Origin: Bacteroides sedimenti
Lineage (GTDB): Bacteria; Bacteroidota; Bacteroidia; Bacteroidales; Bacteroidaceae
Length of the DNA: 64,000 bases
Direction of reading: 5' to 3'
NCBI RefSeq assembly: GCF_040365225.1
Contig: NZ_AP028055.1
Span: forward strand, 124,001-188,000
Shown here: piece after piece, positions 55,119 through 62,836 of the stretch
How the letters are laid out: every line of letters starts with the position of its first letter
Position numbering within the stretch: position 1 is the stretch's first letter
The notes under the pieces: generated by a model
Database searches by the model: none
Told to the model about the DNA's origin: nothing
The model's input: the letters and a program-made list of their open reading frames with translations, nothing else
Translations under genes and position numbers: made by a program

Positions 55119-55916
55119 ATGAAATCGAGATTATTTATCACATCAGCGCTTTTGCTTGCAACATTCGCTATCAGCCTCCCCCAAGGGGCATCAGCCGCCA
55201 AACCTAAGAAACGAGTTATCTTCGAAGAGAATTTCAATCAACGCGGACCGCTGCCCGATACCACCCGTTGGTCGCTCTGTCCCAATCAATCAGCCGCATG
55301 GTCGCGCCATCTTTCCGAAAGCTTTGACCAGGCTTATGTAAAAGATGGCAAGCTTATCGTCAAGGCCGAAAAGGTGGATGGTGTATATAAAGTAGGAGGT
55401 ATCCAGTCGAAAGGAAAGTTTGCCTTTACCTACGGAAAGATTGAGGTTAGCGCCCGTTTCCATACCGCGCAAGGAGGGTGGCCCGCCATCTGGCTAATGC
55501 CCGAGGATCGTTCCGGCAACTGGCCTGTATGCGGCGAGATAGATATCATGGAACAGCTCAATCACGATAGCATTGTGTACCAAACCGTGCACAACAACTA
55601 CAAAAACATACTGAAGCACGAAATTCCGAAGCCCTTCATCACCTGTCCCTACAAAGTGGGTAAGTTCAACACCTACGGCATAGAGTGGACGCCCGATAAG
55701 ATAACCTTTACCGTCAACGGCAAGGCCACCTTCAGCTATCCCAACCTACATCTGGCCGACGAAGCCACCGTGCAGCAGTTTCCTTATAACAAACCTTTCT
55801 ACATCATCCTGAACTATGCACTTGGCGGACCCGATACCTGGCCCGGTGAGATTGACGACAGTCAGTTGCCCGGCTGGATGGAGGTGGACTGGGTACGGGT
55901 TACACAAACCAGGTAA
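55119..55916 (+). CDS. GH16 family secreted endo-glucanase-like enzyme
   Basis: The 265-residue protein has a signal peptide (about 1-27, ending ASA) and a single GH16 jelly-roll domain. The catalytic signature is GEIDIMEQLNHD, with E140 the nucleophile, D142 and E145 the acid/base. The aromatic WPAIWLMPED and the later YPNLHLADEA and DTWPGEIDDSQLPGWMEVDWVR match beta-1,3- or mixed-linkage glucanase members (laminarinase/lichenase). Short length means no binding module. It stands alone with a -7 element TAAATTTG at 55085-55092. Substrate could also be another beta-galactan. Confidence 0.9.
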   Translation: MKSRLFITSALLLATFAISLPQGASAAKPKKRVIFEENFNQRGPLPDTTRWSLCPNQSAAWSRHLSESFDQAYVKDGKLIVKAEKVDGVYKVGGIQSKGKFAFTYGKIEVSARFHTAQGGWPAIWLMPEDRSGNWPVCGEIDIMEQLNHDSIVYQTVHNNYKNILKHEIPKPFITCPYKVGKFNTYGIEWTPDKITFTVNGKATFSYPNLHLADEATVQQFPYNKPFYIILNYALGGPDTWPGEIDDSQLPGWMEVDWVRVTQTR

Positions 55917-56060
55917 TAGTAAGGTATTTTCCTTCCTTGCAATAACTTATCCTGATGTTCTGCAGGCATCAGGTTTGTTATTTATACTTAGACAAAATAG
56001 GTATTGACCCTCTCCCGGTATTTTTTAATTCGTAAATTTTAGTGTTTCAATTTAAACATT

Positions 56061-56068
56061 TAGCTTTG
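56061..56068 (+). promoter_or_regulatory. -7 element upstream of the CDF gene
   Basis: TAGCTTTG matches TAnnTTTG, 43 bases before the ATG at 56112; the -33 region is only T-rich. Confidence 0.5.
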
Positions 56069-56111
56069 CACCCATAAACTGTTATAAGTTGATGACTACT
56101 AAATAATAACG

Positions 56112-57005
56112 ATGGAAAAAGAGAAGAAAAGAGTGGCACTGCTCTCTGTATTTGCAGCTATTTTTTTAACCGGATTCAAAATCATTGTCGGCCTGTTTAC
56201 AGGTAGTCTCGGTATACTTTCCGAGGCATTGCATTCAGCCCTCGACCTTGTTGCGGCGGTAATTACCTATTTCTCCGTGAGTGTATCCGATAAGCCTGCC
56301 GACCGCGAGCACAACTTCGGGCACGGAAAGGTGGAAAACCTCTCTGCGCTCATCGAAACCCTGCTGCTTCTCATCACTTGCGTGTGGATTGTTTACGAAG
56401 CGCTCAACCGTCTCATCTCCGGAAACACCCAAATCGAAATCACTTACTGGAGTTACATCGTGGTTATCAGCTCAATCATAATCGATATCACCCGTTCGCG
56501 GGCGTTGTACAAAACGGCAAAGAAACACAATAGCCAGGCGTTAGAGGCCGATGCACTCCATTTCTCCACCGATATCTGGAGTTCGGCTGTGGTGTTGCTG
56601 GGACTTATTTGCGCCCATTTCGGATTCTTCTTTGCCGATTCAATTGCAGCGCTGGCAGTAGCGGTCATAGTTCTAACCGTTTCCCTCAAACTGGGCAAAA
56701 GAGCAGTCGATGTTTTGCTCGACAAAGCTCCTGCCGATGTTGTTAAGACAGTCGAAGATTTTCTGCTGTCAACCCCCGAAGTGAAAGATTTCCATAGCCT
56801 CAAGGTTCGTGCCTCAGGTGCCGATACCTTTATCAAGGTGAACATACACCTCGATTCCGATCTGGAACTCATCCGGGTACACGAAATATGCGACAACATT
56901 GAGAAGGACCTGAAAAGCCGCATCAGCCGTAGCGAAGTCTACATCCATGCCGAGCCGCAGGAAAGCAGCCACATCGATTCCGAAAAAGACCTTCATCGGT
57001 TTTAG
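56112..57005 (+). CDS. Cation diffusion facilitator (divalent metal exporter)
   Basis: The 297-residue inner-membrane protein has six membrane helices and the two CDF metal-binding motifs: EALHSALDLVAA in helix 2 (H-x-x-x-D) and ALHFSTDIWSSA in helix 5 (H-x-x-x-D). A cytoplasmic ferredoxin-like domain follows (about 205-290; FHSLKVRASGADTFIKVNIH, IHAEPQE). It exports zinc, iron or manganese in exchange for protons; metal specificity cannot be read from the sequence. Downstream lies a partial copy of the dispersed repeat. Confidence 0.93.
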   Translation: MEKEKKRVALLSVFAAIFLTGFKIIVGLFTGSLGILSEALHSALDLVAAVITYFSVSVSDKPADREHNFGHGKVENLSALIETLLLLITCVWIVYEALNRLISGNTQIEITYWSYIVVISSIIIDITRSRALYKTAKKHNSQALEADALHFSTDIWSSAVVLLGLICAHFGFFFADSIAALAVAVIVLTVSLKLGKRAVDVLLDKAPADVVKTVEDFLLSTPEVKDFHSLKVRASGADTFIKVNIHLDSDLELIRVHEICDNIEKDLKSRISRSEVYIHAEPQESSHIDSEKDLHRF

Positions 57006-57007
57006 AA

Positions 57008-57206
57008 GTGATGGCGAAGCCGAAGGTGATCCTACTCAAAATGAGCGAGCAATGTTAAGTGGAATTGCTTAGCAAGCGAGTGACCCGGAGTAGAATCAGA
57101 CGCAATGCGAAAGCGAAGCCGAAGGCAAGCCAACCCCAAAGCGAGCGAGTAATGTTAAACCACCCCGTAACTGAAGCCCCTCTGGTCCCCCCGAAGACCG
57201 GCCTCA
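57008..57206 (-). repeat. Partial dispersed repeat: 3' module, two copies
   Basis: Read on the minus strand, GAGGCCGGTC (from 57206 down) is followed by GGTTTAACATTACTCGC and CTTGCCTTCGGCTTCGC, then a second similar block with TTAACATTGCTCGCTCA and ACCTTCGGCTTCGCC. This is the second module seen after copies B and D, here duplicated and without hairpins 1 and 2. It lies between the convergent CDF and ricin genes. Confidence 0.6.
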
Positions 57207-57318
57207 CTTTTTTGAGTTAAAAATCGGCCGGAATGGAGCATTAAAAACGAGCGACTGTCAGGTTTTCTATGAGCGTATAGTATAAGTACGAGAATCTATT
57301 TCCATCAAAATATTAAGC

Positions 57319-57366
57319 CCATTAGTACACTATGTCGCTTTCATAAACGCGATAGTGTACTAATGG
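57319..57366 (-). terminator. Long hairpin after the Ig-ricin gene
   Basis: CCATTAGTACACTAT...CGC at 57319-57338 pairs over 18 bases, with a 2-base bulge, with GCGATAGTGTACTAATGG at 57349-57366. It starts 6 bases past the stop of the minus-strand gene. There is no clean T-run on the minus strand, so it may protect the mRNA end as much as terminate. Confidence 0.5.
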
Positions 57367-57372
57367 TGCTAC

Positions 57373-58482
57373 CTATCTTACCGGAATAAAACGAAATTCT
57401 GCATTATTGGGGGCATTATAATCTGTATGCGTCCATAGAATAATATGGGTTCCGTCACTACTTTTTTCCCCGGAGGCATTGACTACCATTCTGGTGTCCG
57501 TCGATGGGCGCAAACTATAAATGTCCGCGTTATTTTCAGAATAAATAGTCCAAAGGTAAGGGCTGTTGATTGCTTTTACCCGTGCACCATCTTTTATCGA
57601 ACTATCAATCCCCAGATATTTCCCGTTAGCCATCTTTAGTGTTACCTGTTTATCTCCCTTTCTTTCTACATAAAACTTCGTATTTACCGATTTTTTACGC
57701 AGCTCTCCATATCCTGTAGCATCAAAGTTTAGGTAATTATACATGGCTCTAAGGTTGTACCATCCGTTTGCCGGGGCCTTTGCTACGCTAGTTGTTGTTG
57801 AAGCCGACGAAGGCTGGGTGGTAGGTTGCTTGCCCTCAACCACGTTTATCGTATATTTGCCAATAGTTACAGATTTATAACGCACTTCAATCACTTTTCT
57901 TCCAGGTATCGAAAACTTATAACCACCGCCACACTGATATCCGGTACCTACTAACGTGTTCGATACTGATGTAAAGAAAGTGATGTCTTTAGATTCAACC
58001 GGCAATTTTCTTCCGTTGGCATCATGGCATTCCACCTTTATACCATCAATGTAAAATCTATCACCAACTTTATATTCGGTCTGTTTAGGGTATGCCACCA
58101 CTGTTGCAACTGGCTTCTTTGCTTCAACGGCCGGAAGTATTTCAACATGGTATGCTGTTTTAAAACCATTGGATTCTATGGTCATTATAAATTTACCTGC
58201 CTTCGTAAATACTTCACCGGGTTTAATTTTCACTCCGTCCAGCGTCCATTTTCTATTTTTCTCGTGTATTTGTGCTGGTTTTCCAGGTCGCATTACTTCA
58301 ACCTGCCCTATACCATCAAAAGGATCGCCCACATGAAAGCTTGTCGTTGTGCCAAAAGCCCAGTTTCCATTATACTTTTCAAGCGGACATTTTCTACGTT
58401 GCCCTAAAGCCGATGTTGTAATTACAAGGAGGCAGAAGGCAAGCATTAACACTTTCCTCAAATCAAATTTGTTTTTCATCAT
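57373..58482 (-). CDS. Secreted protein with two Ig-like domains and a ricin-type domain
   Basis: The 369-residue protein has a signal peptide (about 1-28, ending SALGQ), an N-terminal beta domain (about 30-120; TSFHVGDPFDGIGQVEVM), a second Ig-like domain (about 125-215; PKQTEYKVGDRFYIDGIKVE), a Thr/Ser/Pro linker (about 217-232) and a ricin-type beta-trefoil (about 240-369; YNLRAMYNYLNFDATG, KMANGKYLGIDSS, WTIYSENNADIYSLRPS). Such trefoils bind galactose-like sugars or polymers, but the usual QxW repeats are weak here. No enzyme domain is present. The leader has a nested hairpin and a -7 element. A lectin-like role is inference. Confidence 0.7.
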   Translation of the reverse strand: MMKNKFDLRKVLMLAFCLLVITTSALGQRRKCPLEKYNGNWAFGTTTSFHVGDPFDGIGQVEVMRPGKPAQIHEKNRKWTLDGVKIKPGEVFTKAGKFIMTIESNGFKTAYHVEILPAVEAKKPVATVVAYPKQTEYKVGDRFYIDGIKVECHDANGRKLPVESKDITFFTSVSNTLVGTGYQCGGGYKFSIPGRKVIEVRYKSVTIGKYTINVVEGKQPTTQPSSASTTTSVAKAPANGWYNLRAMYNYLNFDATGYGELRKKSVNTKFYVERKGDKQVTLKMANGKYLGIDSSIKDGARVKAINSPYLWTIYSENNADIYSLRPSTDTRMVVNASGEKSSDGTHIILWTHTDYNAPNNAEFRFIPVR

Positions 58483-58552
58483 ATAGTTTTAAAATTTGGT
58501 ATTTACAATTCTTATTTGTCTCCGAATTCCGCTTACTACACCTTCCATTGGG

Positions 58553-58599
58553 GCAATGCATCAAGCATTTGGTATCTTCACCAATATTTCATGCATTGC
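58553..58599 (-). promoter_or_regulatory. Nested hairpin in the Ig-ricin gene leader
   Basis: GCAATGCAT at 58553-58561 pairs with ATGCATTGC at 58591-58599, and inside it TTGGT (58569-58573) pairs with ACCAA. A -7 element on the minus strand (TATCTTTG, complement of 58634-58641) would start the transcript just upstream, placing this hairpin in the 5' leader. Confidence 0.45.
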
Positions 58600-58913
58600 A
58601 TTTATTCAACACATACATATAGGCATTTATTTACAAAGATAATAGATTTTTTCATATCTCTTTTATTTGTGATATGATCCTTTCACGGTGTATTATCCCC
58701 CAATCTATTATAGCCCTCGCCATTTTCTCCAGCGAATCACTGTAACTTGTCAGTTTGTACACAATAACAACCTATTTAAATACGGTCTAGAATATATAAC
58801 AACCATGCTTTTTTGTCATGCATTTTTGCGTCAAGTCAGAACATAAGAGAAGAACCCTTTAATTCCCTAAATCTTAAAAGATCTAATCAGCATACAAATT
58901 CCCCGGCTACAAG

Positions 58914-58944
58914 TTTGCATTTCTGCATTAAAAATGTATATTTG
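58914..58944 (+). promoter_or_regulatory. Promoter for hcp
   Basis: TTTG at 58914-58917 and TATATTTG at 58937-58944 are exactly 19 bases apart. The predicted transcript starts near 58951, about 70 bases before the hcp ATG. I see no clear CRP/FNR-type palindrome for an HcpR regulator. The rest of the 537-base gap (58642-58913) shows no gene. Confidence 0.75.
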
Positions 58945-59019
58945 GAATATTATTCTTCCCATGCCCGACTTTTCTTAAGTAGAAACATAGCCAGTTCAAA
59001 TTATTAACTTTAAAATAAT

Positions 59020-60657
59020 ATGAGTATGTTTTGCAATCAATGTCAGGAAACAGCTAAAAACACCGGCTGCACCATTAAAGGAGTTTGCGGAAAGACCGAA
59101 GAAACGTCCAACATCCAGGATTTATTAATGTTTGTTTGTCAAGGACTCTCGTATTTAACCATTGCAGCCCGTAAACAGGGCATCGATACAAATGCCGAGA
59201 GTAAGCACATCACCAACTGCTTGTTTACAACCATCACAAATGCAAATTTTGATGAGAAGTCAATCATTCAGGTGGTTAAGGATACAATCAGCTACCGCGA
59301 TCAATTAAAATCAAAAATCAGCGTCTCAGATACCCATCCATCCATCAGCTGGAGTGCAAAATCCGATGCAGAGTATTATGAGAAAGCAAAAGAAGTTGGA
59401 ACATTAACTTACGATGCCGATGAAGACATCCGCGGATTGAAGCAATACGTCCTGTTTGGTGTAAAAGGTATGGCGGCTTATGCAGAACATGCTTTTAATC
59501 TGGGCTTTGAAGACCCCGAAATTTACAATTTCATGGAAGAAAGTCTGGTGATGATTACCAAACCAATCTCTTTAAATGATGCGTTTAACTGGGTTGTTCG
59601 CACCGGAGAACATGGCGTAAAGGTCATGGCTTTACTAGACAAGGCAAACACCTCCACATTTGGAAATCCTGAAATCTCCAAAGTAAAAATCGGAGTGGGC
59701 ACCAACCCCGGAATCCTAATCAGCGGTCACGACCTCAAGGATCTGGAGCAACTATTAATCCAGACCGAGGGCAAAGGAATTGATGTGTATACACATTCCG
59801 AAATGCTGCCCGCAAATGCATATCCCAATCTGAAAAAATACAAGCACCTGGTGGGCAACTATGGAAATGCCTGGCATCGCCAGTTAGATGAGTTCGAAAC
59901 ATTCAACGGACCAATCTTATTTACCACCAACTGCTTAGTTCCGCCACGTAAAACAACCACCTACAACGATCGGGTATTTACAACCGGAGCAACAGGTATG
60001 CCCGAGTGGAAACGGATTGAAAAGAGATTGCCCAATGGCCAGAAAGACTTCTCCGAAATCATCGAATTGGCCAAGACATGTCCTCCACCCACAGAAATTG
60101 AAACAGGCGAAATAACAATCGGATTTGCACACAATCAGGTACTTGCTTTGGCCGGCCAGATTCTCGATGCAGTTAACTCGGGCGCAATTAAGAAATTAGT
60201 GGTGATGTCGGGTTGTGATGCACGACAAAAAACAAGGGAATATTTCACCGAATTTGCAAAACAACTGCCCAAAGATACAGTCATCCTTACTTCGGGATGT
60301 GCCAAATACCGCTACAACAAATTACAATTAGGCGATATAAACGGCATTCCGCGGGTCTTAGACGCCGGACAGTGCAATGATAGTTATTCATGGGCTTTCG
60401 TGGCGCTCAAACTTAAAGAAGTATTGAATCTGGACGATATCAACAAGCTTCCTATAGTTTTCAACATTGCCTGGTACGAACAAAAAGCAATTATCGTTCA
60501 CCTCGCACTGCTGTCACTTGGAATTAAGAATACCCATATTGGGCCTACCTTGCCGGGATTCCTAACCCCGAATCTGCTAAGCGCAGTGCAACAACAATTC
60601 GGTGTTCAAACCATTAAAACGGTCGAGGAAGATATGAAGATTTTTAAACTTGCTTAA
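59020..60657 (+). CDS. hcp: Hydroxylamine reductase / hybrid cluster protein
   Basis: The 545-residue cytoplasmic protein has the N-terminal four-cysteine cluster motif (C5, C8, C17, C23 in MSMFCNQCQETAKNTGCTIK and GVC), followed by the conserved middle motif GEHGVKVMALLD and the hybrid-cluster ligands in VMSGCDARQ, LTSGCAKYRYN and DAGQCNDSYSW. The enzyme reduces NO or hydroxylamine and helps anaerobes resist nitrosative stress. Length and order of motifs are normal for the class with the C-x2-C-x8-C-x5-C start. A BFD-like ferredoxin follows 12 bases later, probably its electron donor. Confidence 0.96.
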   Translation: MSMFCNQCQETAKNTGCTIKGVCGKTEETSNIQDLLMFVCQGLSYLTIAARKQGIDTNAESKHITNCLFTTITNANFDEKSIIQVVKDTISYRDQLKSKISVSDTHPSISWSAKSDAEYYEKAKEVGTLTYDADEDIRGLKQYVLFGVKGMAAYAEHAFNLGFEDPEIYNFMEESLVMITKPISLNDAFNWVVRTGEHGVKVMALLDKANTSTFGNPEISKVKIGVGTNPGILISGHDLKDLEQLLIQTEGKGIDVYTHSEMLPANAYPNLKKYKHLVGNYGNAWHRQLDEFETFNGPILFTTNCLVPPRKTTTYNDRVFTTGATGMPEWKRIEKRLPNGQKDFSEIIELAKTCPPPTEIETGEITIGFAHNQVLALAGQILDAVNSGAIKKLVVMSGCDARQKTREYFTEFAKQLPKDTVILTSGCAKYRYNKLQLGDINGIPRVLDAGQCNDSYSWAFVALKLKEVLNLDDINKLPIVFNIAWYEQKAIIVHLALLSLGIKNTHIGPTLPGFLTPNLLSAVQQQFGVQTIKTVEEDMKIFKLA

Positions 60658-60668
60658 ACTATAAAACA

Positions 60669-60851
60669 ATGGCAGAAGATATTTTAATATGCAATTGCAA
60701 CGAGATTTATAAAAGTGAAATTGTAAAAGCCATAAAAGAAAAGGGCTTAAAAACAGTTGAAGAAGTTGGTGAAGTGACCACAGCCGGAACGGTATGCGGA
60801 GAGTGTCAGGAAGACATTCAGGAAATACTCGACGAGATAAACGGCAGGTAG
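60669..60851 (+). CDS. Small BFD-like [2Fe-2S] protein
   Basis: The 60-residue protein has C-x-C near the start (ILICNCNEI) and C-x2-C near the end (GTVCGECQED), the four-Cys arrangement of BFD-type iron-sulfur domains (bacterioferritin-associated ferredoxin, also found in nitrite reductase and NifU). The 12-base gap after hcp makes co-transcription near certain. A role as redox partner of Hcp, in place of the NADH oxidoreductase Hcr used in E. coli, is inference from this pairing. Confidence 0.85.
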   Translation: MAEDILICNCNEIYKSEIVKAIKEKGLKTVEEVGEVTTAGTVCGECQEDIQEILDEINGR

Positions 60852-61011
60852 TCATCGAGCCTTATAAGCGGTAGTACGTCGTGCGGGTTTCAGGGCAGAT
60901 TGCAAGCTCTGTTCCCGCATGTGGTACACGTATTGGTGCCAACAACGCGGTTCCAGACCCTCTGTTGTGCATAACTGCATTTTAGTTCCAGAAAACTAAA
61001 AAGAATGACCT

Positions 61012-61377
61012 ATGAAAATAATTAATGTAGCCAAAATCCAAACCAACCAAAATCCTCACGGTGTGGATGCCCGCAAAATATTTGAAACCGAACATGTTCA
61101 GGTGGTTCATATCTTATTAAAACCGGGTGAACATCTAAAGAAACATTCAACGGCCGTCGATGTGGTTTTTTACATACTCGAAGGAGAAGGCATTGTTGAA
61201 ATCGGAGACGAAAAGCAAAAAGTCTCGAAAGATATGCTGATTGACAGTCCCAAAGATATTCCTCATTGCCTTTTCAATGAAAGTACAGATATCTTCAGGG
61301 TATTGGTGGTTAAAACACCCAAACCAACCGATATGCAAAACAAGAGAGCTATATCAAGCATGCTCAACACTGAATAA
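61012..61377 (+). CDS. Cupin domain protein
   Basis: The 121-residue protein is a single small beta-barrel: LLKPGEHLKKHSTAVDVVFYI with two His and then LEGEGIVEIGDE, and DIPHCLFNEST with a third His. These match the two cupin motifs, so it probably binds a metal ion. No substrate can be named. It follows the ferredoxin gene after a 160-base gap that holds no clear hairpin, so it may or may not belong to the hcp operon. Confidence 0.8.
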   Translation: MKIINVAKIQTNQNPHGVDARKIFETEHVQVVHILLKPGEHLKKHSTAVDVVFYILEGEGIVEIGDEKQKVSKDMLIDSPKDIPHCLFNESTDIFRVLVVKTPKPTDMQNKRAISSMLNTE

Positions 61378-61436
61378 GGTTCCCCGGCAGAGGTTTTAGT
61401 GCTTAAATCAGGACCCCATTTAACTCTATTTCCAAG

Positions 61437-61793
61437 ATGAACGAAATAAAGCTCAAAAGAATTTACGATGCGCCCGATAGTGACGATGGCGTTAGAATAC
61501 TCGTAGATAGGCTTTGGCCAAGAGGATTGTCCAAAGAATCAGCAAACCTGGACCTCTGGCTAAAAGATCTTGCCCCGTCTAACGAACTACGGAAATGGTA
61601 CAACCACGATCCGGAAAAATGGCCTCAGTTCAGGGATGACTATTTTAATGAATTAAACCAAAAGCAAGAGCTCATCCGTTCACTTCTGGCAAAAATAGAA
61701 GAAAGTAATGTCACGTTTCTGTTCTCAAACAAGCACAGAGAGAACAACAATGCAGTTGCGTTGAAGCTATATTTGGAACAGTATATTCAATAA
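61437..61793 (+). CDS. DUF488 family protein
   Basis: The 118-residue protein has the family signature VDRLWPRGLSKE, followed by DLWLKDLAPSNELRKWYNHDPEKW (in part: LWLKDLAPSNELRKWY) and FLFSNKHRENNNAVALK, as in YeaO-type proteins. Function of the family is unknown; it is often found with stress or metal genes. It lies 59 bases after the cupin gene, on the same strand as hcp. Repeat copy D begins 57 bases after its stop. Confidence 0.88.
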   Translation: MNEIKLKRIYDAPDSDDGVRILVDRLWPRGLSKESANLDLWLKDLAPSNELRKWYNHDPEKWPQFRDDYFNELNQKQELIRSLLAKIEESNVTFLFSNKHRENNNAVALKLYLEQYIQ

Positions 61794-61849
61794 TGGTACT
61801 TTTGGTTTGATTCAAAAGTTAATTTGAAGTTTTTTCAATCTTTGTTGGT

Positions 61850-62035
61850 TTCAATTGCTTGTACTTTTGGCTTGACCCAAAAGTACCAAAAGCTCAAGGC
61901 TGCCTTTTTTTTGCTAAAATCAGTCTGCATTCCGCTAAAGGAGCTCAAACTCGCTTCGCTCAAACAGTCGCTCCTTTTTAACGCTCCATTCCGGCTGATT
62001 TCTTCACGCAAAAAAAAGGAGGCCGGTCCTTTGGG
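61850..62035 (+). repeat. Dispersed hairpin repeat, copy D, variant with outer helix
   Basis: Hairpin 1 is GTACTTTTGG at 61861-61870 with CCAAAAGTAC at 61877-61886; hairpin 2 is AAAGGAGC at 61937-61944 with GCTCCTTT at 61970-61977. Unlike the other copies, the sequences flanking hairpin 2 can pair: CCTTTTTTTTGC at 61903-61914 with GCAAAAAAAAGG at 62008-62019, and AATCAG at 61918-61923 with CTGATT at 61995-62000. End motif GAGGCCGGTCCTT is present without GATCAT. Confidence 0.75.
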
Positions 62036-62250
62036 TTTATGTAGCCGCTGCAATTCCGGGGCGGTTCAACATTGTTCGCTCCGCTCACTCGTTTTGGGGT
62101 GGGCTTGGCTTTGCCTTCGCTTTTAGTTTTTTGTGCCCTCATTGCTTTTGTACTTTTCCTTTTGTTCCCGTTCCAGTTTTTTCTCTCGTTTGGTGTTTGC
62201 TCGGCTTCGCCTTCACTTTTCGTTTTCGTTCTCGGTTGGGGTGGAATAAA
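62036..62250 (+). repeat. 3' module of the dispersed repeat after copy D
   Basis: The stretch continues as in copy B: GGCGGTTCAACATTGTTCGC, GTGGGCTTGGCTTTGCC and further GC-rich blocks with GCTTCGCCTTCAC. On the minus strand one frame reads KSTKAMRAQKTKSEG, then NVEPPRNCS, resembling the acyltransferase C-terminus (PTKAM and NRSRNCSQ), so it may be a remnant of a similar coding tail. No intact gene. Confidence 0.5.
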
Positions 62251-62353
62251 TCAGCTTATATATAAGGTATAGAAAATGAGCAATGAAACTGTATTTACGC
62301 GTAAAGAGGAGTGTGGATTTGGACCAAGCGAGCAAAGCAAAGCGCAATCCCAC

Positions 62354-62536
62354 GAAGGACCGGCCTCATGATCGCAGCGTAAAGCGGAGTGAGTTGGTGA
62401 AGCTTTAAAAAGAAAAAGCTGTTTGAGCGCAGCGAGTTCTTTTTCTTTAGCGTAACCTGCTCACGTAGTAGCGTAGAGCGTGCAGCCGTGATTTTTTGGT
62501 TCTTTTGTATCCAGACAAAAGAACAGGCATTCAAAC
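62354..62536 (-). repeat. Dispersed hairpin repeat, copy E
   Basis: A minus-strand copy. Hairpin 2 is AAAGAAAAAG at 62409-62418 with CTTTTTCTTT at 62439-62448; hairpin 1 is GTTCTTTTGT at 62499-62508 with ACAAAAGAAC at 62515-62524. The end motif is at 62355-62372 and the boundary GGTTTGAATGCCTG lies near 62523-62536. Closest to copies C and F. Confidence 0.8.
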
Positions 62537-62649
62537 CAGCAAAAGCTTAATAACCAAAACTGAGCTTTTGATTCCTTTTTATATAGACCAAAAATAAATC
62601 TCTTATTGTAAAACAGACTGATTTTGCAAAACATAGTTGCAAAACCCGC

Positions 62650-62836
62650 AAAAGGACCGGCCTCATGATCGCAGCGTAAAGCGGAGTGAGTTGGTGTAGC
62701 GTTAAAAAGAAAAAGCTGTTTGAGCGTAGCGAGTTCTTTTTCTTTAGCGTAACCAGCTTGCGTAGTAGCGGAGAGCGTGCAGCCTTGAACTTTTGGTTCT
62801 TTTGGTTCAAGCCAAAAGAACAGGCATTACAAACCA
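62650..62836 (-). repeat. Dispersed hairpin repeat, copy F, joined to the hipT stop
   Basis: A second minus-strand copy, about 120 bases from copy E. Hairpin 2 is AAAGAAAAAG / CTTTTTCTTT at about 62706-62744; hairpin 1 is GGTTCTTTTGG and CCAAAAGAAC around 62794-62821. Its boundary GGTTTGTAATGCCTG (minus strand) contains the TAA stop of the hipT-like gene at 62827-62829. Confidence 0.8.

Noticed and set aside
58642..58913. Regulatory palindrome for an HcpR-type regulator before hcp
   Set aside because: No convincing inverted repeat of the CRP/FNR type was found; only a direct repeat of CATGC-T-rich words near 58804-58825.
42991..62836. Insertion sequences in the repeat regions
   Set aside because: No transposase frame and no clear target-site duplication could be seen; a non-autonomous element remains possible but is not shown.
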